Source: Rickettsiales bacterium
GTDB taxonomy: Bacteria > Bacteroidota > Bacteroidia > Cytophagales > Cyclobacteriaceae
Reading direction: 5' to 3'
Length of the DNA: 39,495 bases
Assembly (NCBI GenBank): GCA_002729235.1
Contig: PBTY01000012.1
Coordinates: 30,558 to 70,052 of the forward strand
Below are positions 24,590-33,586 of the stretch, one piece after another. Each line of letters begins with the position of its first letter. The stretch's first letter is position 1. The notes beneath the pieces are model-generated. The model had not been told where the DNA came from, did not search any database, and was given only the letters and a program-made list of their open reading frames with translations. Both the position numbers and the translations under genes were made by a program.

Positions 24590-25915
24590 TTCCAATATCT
24601 TCTTATTGGATTGAGCACTTCTGAATGACTCATCGATATCATCAATGATGTGTTCGATTTCCTTAAATCCTTCATTCTGATATGCTTGTGGAAGACTACC
24701 CATACCAATATCCTGCAGGCGATCGTACACGGTGTAAATATCCATTTTATGAATATCCATACCAGGCATGAGTATTTCCTCCTCGGACTCATTATTTAAA
24801 CGCCTCACCAGCTTGGAGTGAACCAAATCTTCCAATACCTCTCGAATGAAACGGCGGGGTACTTCAAGTTCTTCACAAATCTGTTCAAAGGAGATCGAGT
24901 CATCATACTTCTCAAAGTGGCGAACAATCTTCCTTAGGACTAACAAGGTCATCTTCCGCTTAGTTTTCAAGTTCATCGTAAGCTTTTCATTGTCATAAGC
25001 CCAAGTACCTACGCTCTGAACTGCGAAAGCAAACTCAGCTCCAAAAAGAAGAATCGTCCAGCTAAGTTGAAGCCAAATCAAGAATAACGGAAGTGCAGCA
25101 AATGTCCCGTACACCACGCTATATGTTGTCAGATAAACCTGACCTTTCACCCAAAGCAATTGAACGATCTGGTAAACCGTACCGGCCAATATACCTGCTA
25201 TTAACGCTGGCTTAAGTTTGACGGTGGTATTTGGGAAAACGAGATAGAAAAGAAACAACAGAAACCAAATTAGTGTGTATGGAATGAGCTTGATCAAGAA
25301 CAAAATAACTGGTTTAAAAAAACCAATAAAGCTAATCGACTCTGTGAGTGACTCAATGCTTGTAGTGATATAGACGGTGGCTGAACTGGACATGATGAGG
25401 ATAATTGGTCCCAAGAGAATCACACTCATGTAATCTGTCACTTTTCTTTTCAGTGTCCTACCCTTTTTGGTATTCCAGATACTATTGAAAGACATTTCAA
25501 TATTATTGAGCAGACGGCCTACGGCATAAAATAAGAATACGGTACTAATCCCAGTGATCACTCCCCCGCTCGTATTGGCAAGCATTTTATCGGAAAATCC
25601 TTTGACGAATATGTATACATCGTCCTGACCATTGAAATAATTTTGTAGCTCTCTTTCCAAATAATCGTCTAGTCCAAAACTCTGAGCAATTCCAAATGCC
25701 ATGGCAATAACAGGAACGAATGAGATCAAAGAGAAATAAGTCAGAGCAGAAGCCTTTTCCCCACACTTATCTTTGTTGAACTCCGAGATGGTGATCACCC
25801 AAATCCTTAACTGTTGAAAAAGAAAAGCTTTTCGCTTAGGAAGTGTCTTAATCTTGATCTTCCATAAATCTTCCTCAATGAACTGCTGGATATTTTGAAT
25901 ATAGGTTGATAGCAT
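24584..25915 (-). CDS. YihY/UPF0761-family inner-membrane protein with winged-helix tail
   Basis: From the ATG at 25915 the protein has 443 residues (a TTG three codons upstream is also in frame). The YihY domain (about 40-300; once misnamed RNase BN) has six predicted membrane helices and the motifs EKASALTYFSLISFVPVIAM, the GRLLNNIEMSFNSIWNTKKG segment and YSVVYGTFAALPLFLIWLQL. The cytosolic C-terminus (about 310-380) looks like a winged helix (ISFEQICEELEVPRRFIREV) and is followed by a charged helix. Function of the family is unresolved (membrane homeostasis or lipid-linked roles have been suggested). It is a single gene facing DUF4442 tail-to-tail. Confidence 0.88.
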   Translation of the reverse strand: MLSTYIQNIQQFIEEDLWKIKIKTLPKRKAFLFQQLRIWVITISEFNKDKCGEKASALTYFSLISFVPVIAMAFGIAQSFGLDDYLERELQNYFNGQDDVYIFVKGFSDKMLANTSGGVITGISTVFLFYAVGRLLNNIEMSFNSIWNTKKGRTLKRKVTDYMSVILLGPIILIMSSSATVYITTSIESLTESISFIGFFKPVILFLIKLIPYTLIWFLLFLFYLVFPNTTVKLKPALIAGILAGTVYQIVQLLWVKGQVYLTTYSVVYGTFAALPLFLIWLQLSWTILLFGAEFAFAVQSVGTWAYDNEKLTMNLKTKRKMTLLVLRKIVRHFEKYDDSISFEQICEELEVPRRFIREVLEDLVHSKLVRRLNNESEEEILMPGMDIHKMDIYTVYDRLQDIGMGSLPQAYQNEGFKEIEHIIDDIDESFRSAQSNKKILEL

Positions 25916-26123
25916 TGGAATCAAAAGTCAAATTGGATAATCGAAATTAATCAAAATCTATTACCCTTGATTTAGTATTCTCCAATCTTATTATTTCAGA
26001 CAATTAATTTGAACTATTAGATGAATGCACAAATTTCTACTGCCAATTTTAGAACAAACTAACGAACTTTGTGTTACCTTGATCAACCCATCATCTTAGC
26101 AGCGACTTCTTGAGAAAAGTCGT

Positions 26124-27821
26124 ATGAAAAGAGTTTTAAAGTACTATTTAAGGAATCTAATTCCAGCCATTATAATATTGATATTAGTTGGTTTGTTATT
26201 TGAATATCTGCTTACAGAATATTCTAAAAAACAAAATACTGAGAACAATAGTCATATAATTGATCTGGAGTTTAGAAATCTTAGTAAGCTACTTCAAGAG
26301 CCTCTTGCCGATCTGTTTTTTATAAGTAATCGAAGGAACGTAAGCACTGAGGATTATATCATTTTCCTCAAAAGTGATTTTTTCGTCTTTTCCCAATCAA
26401 GGGAGTATTATCAAATAAGATTGTTAGATACTCTCGGTAATGAAATGGTACGGGTGGATTATAAAGACGGGAACCATGTTATCATACCAGACAGCCTTCT
26501 ACAAGATAAAAGCCATCGCTACTACTTCAAAGAATCCAGGAAACTCCAAAAAGATCAGGTTTACATTTCTAAACTTGATTTAAACCAGGAAAACGGTCAA
26601 GTCGTAAGTCCATTAGAATTTGTGATCAGACTTGTAAGCCCTATTTATGAAAACAACCTAAAAGTTGGGTACACAATCATCAATGTCAACATGAATGACT
26701 TCATAGAGAATTTGGTTCAAGGTGTGGAACTAAAGAAAAAACTACTGGTGTTTAATCAGGACAGTATCAATATGAGTGTAATGGCTTGCCCTGAATGCAC
26801 CTATTATGAGACCACTGCTGAAACACCAATATTCGATGAATTAACAGAACGCTATACGAGAAAGGCTCTTGACTTTAGGAAGGTTGTCGAAGACTTCAAT
26901 CAACACCATAAAACAAATATCGCATTGCACAATAAAGGATGGATATCCCTGGTGGCCGACAATAAAATCGATAAAGAGAAAATTTGGATCTATCGTGTGA
27001 TTATATATTCCATATTAACCATCATCCTGTTGTCATTCTATTCCTTCCTTGTAACTGTAAGAGTGCAGACAACGGATCACAAATTGAACCGATCCATGAA
27101 AGAGGTCTTAAAGAATGAACAACTGTTATCAATAAAAAACAGCCAATTAGAAAGTTTTGTGCGAATTGCGTCTCATGACCTAAGAGAGCCTTTAGCGACC
27201 ATTAAAAGCACCACCAAGTCTCTTCTGGACTATGAGAATAAAAAGACCGACAAAATTTTCCCGAAATATATTGATTTTATTGTGAGATGTGTCGACCGCA
27301 TGGATGGTTTAACTAAAGGAATTCTGGATTATGCCATCACCGGCAAGTCTTCCAACATAATCAGAATTGACATGAACAAACTTGTTCATGAAATCAAATT
27401 AGACTTGCATTCTACCATCAAAGAGAAAAAAGCTAAAATCAAGCACGGTCATCTACCTACAATTTCTGCATATCCGCTAGAATTAAAACAAGTCTTTCAA
27501 AACCTCATTTCCAACTCCATTAAATATTGTAGAAATGATGTACCTCCTGTAATTAAAATCGAATATATTGAGACCGCTGAATTTCATTCATTTCATATAA
27601 TAGATAATGGTATTGGGATAAGCGAATCAGATCGAGAAAGTATTTTCGAGATGTTCTCACGTCTTGAAAAGAAACCAGAAGAAGATGGATTAGGCATTGG
27701 TCTGGCAATCACCCAAAAACTTGTAATGCTGCATCTTGGAAGTATTTCGATAGACTCCAATGATTTAGGAGGTAGTACTTTTACATTCACTATCTCCAAA
27801 TCTCTGGATAGCGTCGTTTAA
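26124..27821 (+). CDS. Orphan sensor histidine kinase with Cache-like periplasmic domain (paralogue A)
   Basis: The 565-residue kinase has membrane helices at about 11-31 and 289-311 enclosing a periplasmic domain whose YYQIRLLDTLGNEMVRVDY and FVIRLVSPIYENNLKVGYTI segments fit a double-Cache (PDC) ligand sensor. HisKA carries H351 in RIASHDLREPLATIKS; the HATPase has FQNLISNSIKYC, DNGIGISESD and DGLGIGLAI. The phospho-acceptor and ATP site look intact. The periplasmic part also has a C-x2-C (ACPEC, about 221-225) missing from its paralogue at 33587. No response regulator is adjacent, so it is an orphan. Its stop overlaps that of the porin-like gene by 4 bases (TTAA). Confidence 0.9.
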   Translation: MKRVLKYYLRNLIPAIIILILVGLLFEYLLTEYSKKQNTENNSHIIDLEFRNLSKLLQEPLADLFFISNRRNVSTEDYIIFLKSDFFVFSQSREYYQIRLLDTLGNEMVRVDYKDGNHVIIPDSLLQDKSHRYYFKESRKLQKDQVYISKLDLNQENGQVVSPLEFVIRLVSPIYENNLKVGYTIINVNMNDFIENLVQGVELKKKLLVFNQDSINMSVMACPECTYYETTAETPIFDELTERYTRKALDFRKVVEDFNQHHKTNIALHNKGWISLVADNKIDKEKIWIYRVIIYSILTIILLSFYSFLVTVRVQTTDHKLNRSMKEVLKNEQLLSIKNSQLESFVRIASHDLREPLATIKSTTKSLLDYENKKTDKIFPKYIDFIVRCVDRMDGLTKGILDYAITGKSSNIIRIDMNKLVHEIKLDLHSTIKEKKAKIKHGHLPTISAYPLELKQVFQNLISNSIKYCRNDVPPVIKIEYIETAEFHSFHIIDNGIGISESDRESIFEMFSRLEKKPEEDGLGIGLAITQKLVMLHLGSISIDSNDLGGSTFTFTISKSLDSVV

Positions 27822-28942
27822 TAACTATATTTCAACCGCAAATACAAGGCTTGAGCATCACTTTGATCGCTGTAATACAGTTGACCAATTACATCCAAAT
27901 CCAAATTATCTATAATAGAATAAGTGATTGTTGGATTGATAAAATAAGATCCATCGGATGGAAATATCATCAACGCTATTCCAGCATTTAACAGTGGGTG
28001 AATCGGATAAGCTGATTGCAGGAAAGCGGACCACTTATAAGGAGAAATGGAGCGAATATCCAAATTGGATGAGGTATTCACTAACCCAAAATAAGGCTCT
28101 GAAAGACCATAACTATTGTACAATCCGGAAGCATTGAAGTACAATGAATTCGGCAACATATAGTCCAAAGAAACACTTGTCAAAACTCCCGAATTGGAGC
28201 TATCCAATTCATTGAGGTAGGTTACTTCTCCTTTGAAACCCATACCTCCGATACTGCCTGCCCAGCCACTACCCAAGGCCAAATTATTTTTCATCACTCC
28301 TCCAATGAATTGGATGTCATAGTTCCACTTGTTGATCAGGTACTTGATCGCTGTGGTCATCTCTTCGAAAGAATCAGCCGCTTTGATGGCAAACTCAATC
28401 TCCGAGGCATAACCCGTGTACTTTCTTATTCTCAAGGCATCACTTCCCGGTCGCTCCTCGTAATCAAAGTCAAAGAAGGAATAGCTATTAAACAAGTCAT
28501 TTGGATTCCAGGCGAGATTCACTCCCCAATTCAATCGCTGCCTACCTAATGTGATTTCCCAGTCATTTTTATTCCATTGAACAAAGGCTCGATCAATCAT
28601 GCTGTGAATAACAATTTTATTGTGATTCACAGGCATGTAGGACAGGTCAAAATAGTCGTTATTAACATCTATAAGACTCCCATAGTTCGGAACTAGCCTC
28701 ACTAAATCACCAGTAAATACACGATTCCTAAATTCCAGTTTTGCTGTGAAATGATCCGAAGGGTAATAGGCAATATTCAACCGATGATGGATCAGATTAT
28801 CAATTAATGTAGAGTCTGATCCTGCGAAATTGAAGGTTACCATATCCTTCACATAACCCTTGACAATCAACTTAGGCTCTTGGTCATCCTGAGCCAGAAC
28901 CATCATTGGCATCAATAGTATTAGAACTAAGAATCGTTTCAT
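27818..28942 (-). CDS. Outer-membrane beta-barrel protein, last gene of the ABC export operon
   Basis: The 374-residue protein has a signal peptide (MKRFLVLILLMPMMVLAQ) and alternating aromatic/polar strands to a C-terminal YLRLKYSY, typical of outer-membrane barrels. The stretch WEITLGRQRLNWGVNLAWNP, then NDLFNSYSFFDFDYEERPGS, recalls DUF1302/alginate-export-like porins. No TonB box or plug domain is visible. Its ATG overlaps the stop of the ATPase gene (ATGA), so it is translated together with the ABC transporter, and it probably supplies the outer-membrane step or receives the exported compound. Confidence 0.75.
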   Translation of the reverse strand: MKRFLVLILLMPMMVLAQDDQEPKLIVKGYVKDMVTFNFAGSDSTLIDNLIHHRLNIAYYPSDHFTAKLEFRNRVFTGDLVRLVPNYGSLIDVNNDYFDLSYMPVNHNKIVIHSMIDRAFVQWNKNDWEITLGRQRLNWGVNLAWNPNDLFNSYSFFDFDYEERPGSDALRIRKYTGYASEIEFAIKAADSFEEMTTAIKYLINKWNYDIQFIGGVMKNNLALGSGWAGSIGGMGFKGEVTYLNELDSSNSGVLTSVSLDYMLPNSLYFNASGLYNSYGLSEPYFGLVNTSSNLDIRSISPYKWSAFLQSAYPIHPLLNAGIALMIFPSDGSYFINPTITYSIIDNLDLDVIGQLYYSDQSDAQALYLRLKYSY

Positions 28943-29622
28943 CGATGCTCCTCACTAATCACCTTACCATCTTCCAGAGTAATTACTCTTCTTGCCTTAT
29001 CAATTACTCGTTGATCGTGTGTTGAGAAAACAAAAGTCGCTCCCTCTTCCTGATTCATTTTGGCCATGATGTCCAAGAGTGCACTGGTACTGGTTGAGTC
29101 GAGGTTGGCAGTAGGTTCATCAGCCAGAACAAACTCAGGCTTGGAAGCCAATGCACGAGCGACAGCCACACGCTGCTGTTGACCACCAGACAATTGAGAC
29201 GGGCGCTGACTGGCTTTATCTTCTATTCCCATTTCCTCCAGTAGTTGCATAGCTCTGGCATCACGTTCCTGTTTGGACCGCTTTTGCAACAGCATGATGA
29301 ACTCTACATTTTCCATGGTTGTCAAGACAGGGATCAGATTATATGCCTGAAATACAAATCCTATGTGCTTCAGACGATAATCAATCAATTCTGAATCCTT
29401 CAGTTTTGTAATCTCTGTATCTCCCACAATTACTTTACCTGAAGATGGATTATCCAATCCTCCTAGTATATTCAGTAATGTTGTCTTACCACATCCTGAA
29501 GGACCAACGATGGCCGTGAATTCTCCTTTAGTAATCTCAATGTTCACATCACTTAATGCGTGAACAGGAATGGTCTTCTCATTATAGACCTTGTTAATAT
29601 TTTCAGCTTTAATGACACTCAT
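28939..29622 (-). CDS. ABC transporter ATPase (LolD/MacB type)
   Basis: The 227-residue ATPase has Walker A GPSGCGKT (40-47), Q-loop FQAYNLIPVL, signature LSGGQQQRVAVARAL (144-158), Walker B FVLADEPTANLDS (164-176) and H-loop STHD (H202). All catalytic elements are intact. The sequence type and the two FtsX-like permeases upstream place it in the LolD/MacB (type VII) group, which drives periplasmic extraction of lipoproteins or hydrophobic substrates rather than transport through a membrane channel. It starts 22 bases after the second permease gene. Confidence 0.92.
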   Translation of the reverse strand: MSVIKAENINKVYNEKTIPVHALSDVNIEITKGEFTAIVGPSGCGKTTLLNILGGLDNPSSGKVIVGDTEITKLKDSELIDYRLKHIGFVFQAYNLIPVLTTMENVEFIMLLQKRSKQERDARAMQLLEEMGIEDKASQRPSQLSGGQQQRVAVARALASKPEFVLADEPTANLDSTSTSALLDIMAKMNQEEGATFVFSTHDQRVIDKARRVITLEDGKVISEEHR

Positions 29623-29644
29623 TGTATTTGCTCATTAATTGTTT

Positions 29645-30856
29645 TTAAATCTTGTGAAGCGCCTCTACAGGCTTTAATCTAATTGCTTTCCAGGCAGGAT
29701 ACACTGCCCCGACAAATGCGGTGATAACTACAGCGATGGCAATGGTCATGTAGGTGGAATCTTCTATGTATGGATAAAGAATAGAGCTATATCCAAACGA
29801 CTCCAAACCTTCTGAGTAAGCACTTAGGTCTATGCCATGGCTTGTATAATACAGCATGGTCAACCAGCCAAACAGCAAACCAATTGGAGCCCCTAAAACA
29901 CCTATAAAGAGTGTTTCCAGAAGTACCATTCCAAACACTTTGATCCTGGCCATACCCACAGCCATCAGCATCCCCAACTCCTTGAAACGCTCCAGTACTG
30001 CCATCAGCATCGTATTCAGAATACCAAAAACCAGTGCGATCATCACTATGGTAATCAGCACATAGAGCATACTGGAATACATCTCCTGTATCAATGCCAA
30101 CTCGGGTGCTATTTCTTTCCACGTTTCTGGAAGATCAGATGGGTATGCTTCTTTATATTTTGCAACAATCGTTGCCTCATCAATCTGTGGATCCGTGAGT
30201 ACAGCAATTTCATGAACATCCTGAATGCCCAGTAAGCGGGTCAAATCAGATTGTTTGACAAAGGCATAACCTTCGTTGAGGTTTAGGGATGAACTCTCAA
30301 TGATTCCAGCAATACGAAAGGCTGCTGAAGTAAGGTTCAAGTTCGCATCAGTAAAAGTTAAAACCACTTTGGATTTCACTCCCACACCTAGTTTCTCTGC
30401 GAGCTTCTTACCTATTAGAATAGGATTTCGCTTGATCCCTTCAAAATAAGTTCCTTCACCTATCAAGGAATCCAGTTGAGTAACTTGAGATTCCTCCGCC
30501 GGATCAATCCCTCTTATTTGCACTCCCGAAGCTTTTTTAGGTGATGCAATCATTCCATTTACCAACACTCTTGAAGTGGCTGCTTTAACTCCAGCCCAAC
30601 TCTCAATGGTTTGTACCTTACGTTCTCCCTCGACAATGACATATTGAACTTCCTTATCCTTTTTGAACTCAGGATTATGAATCTGGATACTTGATATATC
30701 GTGATTGATGATATCTGCCATGTAGCCAACGATAAACCCATTCATGAAACCAACAGCAGAAACTAAAGCCCAAATACCTACAACTATTGACCCCAGAACC
30801 ACAAGACTCCTGCCTCGGCTTCTCCAAATATTTCTCCATGCAATTTTTACTAACAT
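29645..30856 (-). CDS. FtsX/LolC-like ABC permease 2
   Basis: The 403-residue permease shows the MacB/LolC topology: the start MLVKIAWRNIWRSRGRSLVV with one membrane helix, a periplasmic MacB_PCD-type domain (about 45-255), then three helices in the FtsX domain (about 265-400) with FGILNTMLMAVLERFKELGM, the motif contacting the ATPase. It is clearly related to the next permease gene upstream, so the pair probably forms a LolC/LolE-like heterodimer. It follows that gene by 19 bases. Confidence 0.9.
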   Translation of the reverse strand: MLVKIAWRNIWRSRGRSLVVLGSIVVGIWALVSAVGFMNGFIVGYMADIINHDISSIQIHNPEFKKDKEVQYVIVEGERKVQTIESWAGVKAATSRVLVNGMIASPKKASGVQIRGIDPAEESQVTQLDSLIGEGTYFEGIKRNPILIGKKLAEKLGVGVKSKVVLTFTDANLNLTSAAFRIAGIIESSSLNLNEGYAFVKQSDLTRLLGIQDVHEIAVLTDPQIDEATIVAKYKEAYPSDLPETWKEIAPELALIQEMYSSMLYVLITIVMIALVFGILNTMLMAVLERFKELGMLMAVGMARIKVFGMVLLETLFIGVLGAPIGLLFGWLTMLYYTSHGIDLSAYSEGLESFGYSSILYPYIEDSTYMTIAIAVVITAFVGAVYPAWKAIRLKPVEALHKI

Positions 30857-30875
30857 AACTTTATATGGTTGAGTA

Positions 30876-32099
30876 TTAAATAGCTTCGCGCATGGCTTTG
30901 ACTGGCTTCAGTTTTCGAATAACATACAATGGATAAAATCCAAGAATTAAAGCCATGATGAATATGACCCAGGCTTGATTGTAGAACAATGAAGGTTCCA
31001 GAGAGAAAAAATAAGCAGCCTCTACACCAAACTTCTCAATGGCTTCCGCAGAATCTCCGGTAAAATAGATCGGATGATAGTAGCTGTAAATCAAGAATGG
31101 CAGAGATATCCCAATTCCTGCAATTACGCCAATTGAAGTCATCATTAACATCTCTAAGAACACAGTAAACTGCATAACCAACCGCTTCATTCCGATGGAC
31201 ATCATGACCCCAAACTCATACATGCGCTCGGCGGTCATCATTAGGAAGGTACCAAACATCCCAAAGCCGATAACAGCATAAAGGATCCAAACCATGATTT
31301 GACCACTAATGCTATCAATCTCGATACTCTGCACTAAATCAGGCATCAACTCCCTCCAACCGAGCACTTCCAATTGATCTGTATCAATACGGCTAGAAAT
31401 GTCTGAAACTATTCGATCTGTGTGTTTCGCCTCGTCTATCACCAAAGCCAGACTTGTCAGACGGTCCTCCAGTGCATAGAACCATTGAGCTTCTTTTAAT
31501 GGAATGAAAATCGTTCCATCGTTCTGTGCAGGAGAAGGGAATTTCATGATTGCCTTAACTGGATAGATCCCTGCCGCATTGGCGCCATGAAACCCTTGAC
31601 TTATCAACACTAGCGTATCTCCAACCTGAATATTCAGATACTCAGCTAATCCCTCGGAGATCATTGCAGCGGCATCATCAGCCAAAAGATCTTGTCCAGA
31701 AACAATTTTCTCTCGATACTGCGTCAGGTCGTCTTCCCTATCCGGGTCAATCCCAACTACCAAACCGCCTTTTGTTTTTTGACCAAAAGAAGCCAATGCA
31801 AAAGACTCTACTCTTGGAACTACTTGTTCCACGCCCGCCACCTCACTTACGGTGGCTATTAGGTCATTATCTATCTGAAAGCTATTATCAATGGTCTGAT
31901 CTTCCCAGTATCCATTTTCATGTACTTGAATGTAACCGGTATAGAACCTTACTGCCGTTTCGATCATTCGATCGTATGATCCAAGTTGCATTGATCGCAT
32001 GCTACAGGCCAATAAAACCGCAAAGGTGATGGAACCAATGGTAATTAAGCTTCTTCGCTTATTCCTCCAAATGTTTCGCCAGGCTAGTTTTAAATACAT
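30876..32099 (-). CDS. FtsX/LolE-like ABC permease 1
   Basis: The 407-residue permease begins MYLKLAWRNIWRNKRRSLIT, has a periplasmic domain (about 45-265) and three C-terminal helices with ERMYEFGVMMSIGMKRLVMQ, the coupling-helix region. The N-terminal and C-terminal parts match the neighbouring permease, while the periplasmic domains differ more, as in LolC versus LolE. Its ATG overlaps the stop of the LolA-like gene by one base (TAATG), which indicates coupled translation. Confidence 0.9.
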   Translation of the reverse strand: MYLKLAWRNIWRNKRRSLITIGSITFAVLLACSMRSMQLGSYDRMIETAVRFYTGYIQVHENGYWEDQTIDNSFQIDNDLIATVSEVAGVEQVVPRVESFALASFGQKTKGGLVVGIDPDREDDLTQYREKIVSGQDLLADDAAAMISEGLAEYLNIQVGDTLVLISQGFHGANAAGIYPVKAIMKFPSPAQNDGTIFIPLKEAQWFYALEDRLTSLALVIDEAKHTDRIVSDISSRIDTDQLEVLGWRELMPDLVQSIEIDSISGQIMVWILYAVIGFGMFGTFLMMTAERMYEFGVMMSIGMKRLVMQFTVFLEMLMMTSIGVIAGIGISLPFLIYSYYHPIYFTGDSAEAIEKFGVEAAYFFSLEPSLFYNQAWVIFIMALILGFYPLYVIRKLKPVKAMREAI

Positions 32100-32842
32100 T
32101 ATCGTACACGTTTCATGTTTTGAATAGAAAAGAAATCTGGCTTAATACCTGTATCAAATTCCAATGAATTGTAAATGATGATCGTCTTTTGATCAGGATT
32201 CTCTGCTGGAATCATCTCCAGCCTGGATGGCACCACCCTTCCTCCCATTTTTTTCATTTCAGAAAGCACCATGGTATTGATCAGATAGTCATCCTCATCG
32301 TAGTACTTGAATAACAGTTGTAGGTAGTCCCCCTGGCCTATATAAGCTTCTATTTTACCCCAAACTACAGCAGCCTCCTCCTTTGGAGTCATGAGTATTT
32401 TCCAGGCCTTAAATTCACCAATGGTCGTATCCTTGAGTATTTCATGATCATAATCCTGCACGATGGAAGACTCCTTCACCAAATCATCATTGGTAAAATC
32501 AGATCCCATCCAGGATTGCATCATCATCGATGGAGGCATTTTGATCACACGATCAATCGTCGGTTGCCAATTCCAAAGCTCCTTCTCTCTTTTCAAAAAG
32601 GCAGCTCCTTTGTCTCTGGCAGGTGCAGTGATAAGCACCAGACTATATTCGGTGCCCATCGCCCAACTCTTCATAGTAATCTCTCGTGTCCAGGTAGGCC
32701 TAACTATCTTCATCTGCATTTCTGCCGTATTGGACTCTCCCTGCATTCGTTTGTCTGCCTTGTCGATGATTTCTCTTGCTGTTTGGGCAAGAGATAAGAA
32801 AGGGGTCATTCCCAATAATAAGCTGGTTATTAGTGCTCTCAT
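32099..32842 (-). CDS. LolA-like periplasmic carrier (outer-membrane lipoprotein-sorting protein)
   Basis: The 247-residue protein has a signal peptide (about 1-19, ending FLSLAQ), and a LolA/LppX-type half-barrel domain: AREIIDKADKRMQGESNTAE, EITMKSWAMGTEYSLVLITA, KGAAFLKREKELWNWQPTID, then SMMMQSWMGSDFTNDDLVKE. Such proteins shield an acyl chain or other hydrophobic ligand in the periplasm. In this operon it would take the substrate from the FtsX-type permeases towards the outer-membrane barrel. It overlaps the tetR stop by 4 bases (ATGA). Confidence 0.88.
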   Translation of the reverse strand: MRALITSLLLGMTPFLSLAQTAREIIDKADKRMQGESNTAEMQMKIVRPTWTREITMKSWAMGTEYSLVLITAPARDKGAAFLKREKELWNWQPTIDRVIKMPPSMMMQSWMGSDFTNDDLVKESSIVQDYDHEILKDTTIGEFKAWKILMTPKEEAAVVWGKIEAYIGQGDYLQLLFKYYDEDDYLINTMVLSEMKKMGGRVVPSRLEMIPAENPDQKTIIIYNSLEFDTGIKPDFFSIQNMKRVR

Positions 32843-33435
32843 GTTGTTTGGTTTGATTGTTTAACACAATATTTATTAATGAGCATTTGCTCTACTTCAT
32901 CCATAGGATAATCCTCTTTCATCATCATAATGTGAAGAGCGATTCCATCAAAAAGCGTCGCCAATATTCTGGCTTCTGTCTTGTAATCACTAAATCCGAT
33001 CTCTTTCAACAGACTTTCAAGCATGACCAGATATCCATCCATCTTATTTTTGGCCATGTCATGAACAAACTGAAATCGATCTATTTGCGTAGATAATCCA
33101 ATGAGTAATCTGTTGAGTTTGTCATTCTGTCTGAACCACTCAAAAATGATTTGAATAAGATTCTTCAAGGTTTGGTCAGGTTGATCAGACCAAATCTGCT
33201 CTACCATTTCGTCTCCTACTGAGACCAAGTCGTGAATCATAGATTCCAGCAGTGCTTCCTTACTTTCGAAATAGTTGTAGATCAATCCCTTACTGATTCC
33301 AGCACTTTTGGCAATTTGGGCAATGGAGGTTGCTTCAAACCCTTTTGTACCAAATAATTCAAGACTAGCATCAAAGATTTTTCGCTGACTGGCTTCTCTT
33401 ATTTCTTCAAATTGTTGTTTAGATCTTGGACTCAT
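32839..33435 (-). CDS. TetR-family repressor of the ABC export operon
   Basis: The 198-residue regulator has an N-terminal TetR helix-turn-helix (about 14-60: KIFDASLELFGTKGFEATSI, AKSAGISKGLIYNYFESKEA) and a helical ligand domain. It is the first gene of the operon tetR-lolA-like-permease-permease-ATPase-barrel; all joins are overlaps or short gaps. A palindromic operator lies just before its start codon and next to a promoter-like element, so autoregulation of the whole operon is expected. The inducing ligand is unknown; a hydrophobic compound handled by the transporter is a natural guess. Confidence 0.9.
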   Translation of the reverse strand: MSPRSKQQFEEIREASQRKIFDASLELFGTKGFEATSIAQIAKSAGISKGLIYNYFESKEALLESMIHDLVSVGDEMVEQIWSDQPDQTLKNLIQIIFEWFRQNDKLNRLLIGLSTQIDRFQFVHDMAKNKMDGYLVMLESLLKEIGFSDYKTEARILATLFDGIALHIMMMKEDYPMDEVEQMLINKYCVKQSNQTT

Positions 33436-33443
33436 ATTATGAC

Positions 33444-33457
33444 TGAACGGTCGGTCA
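33444..33457. promoter_or_regulatory. TetR operator palindrome
   Basis: TGAACGGTCGGTCA reads on the other strand TGACCGACCGTTCA; the symmetric positions are TGAnCGnnCGnTCA (10 of 14 bases), a common TetR-family operator form. It ends 9 bases before the tetR start codon, between this and a -7-like element, where bound repressor would block transcription. Confidence 0.7.
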
Positions 33458-33461
33458 ATTA

Positions 33462-33469
33462 TAAAGTTA
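33462..33469 (-). promoter_or_regulatory. -7-like element of the tetR operon
   Basis: On the minus strand the bases read TAACTTTA, one base off TAnnTTTG, and lie 4 bases upstream of the TetR palindrome. The start codon is 27 bases downstream. Confidence 0.4.
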
Positions 33470-33586
33470 CAATAATATCAAAATTAATTACAGTATGAAC
33501 TCAAATATTTAAACTACTGATAATCATACTTTTCTATGGGATTATAATATATCTTTAGTAACTAGTAAAGAGACCTACCAGTCACT

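Noticed and set aside
28939-32842. Reading the ABC genes as the housekeeping LolCDE system
   Set aside because: A TetR repressor with operator and a co-translated outer-membrane barrel point to a dedicated regulated exporter; whether another Lol set exists cannot be seen here.
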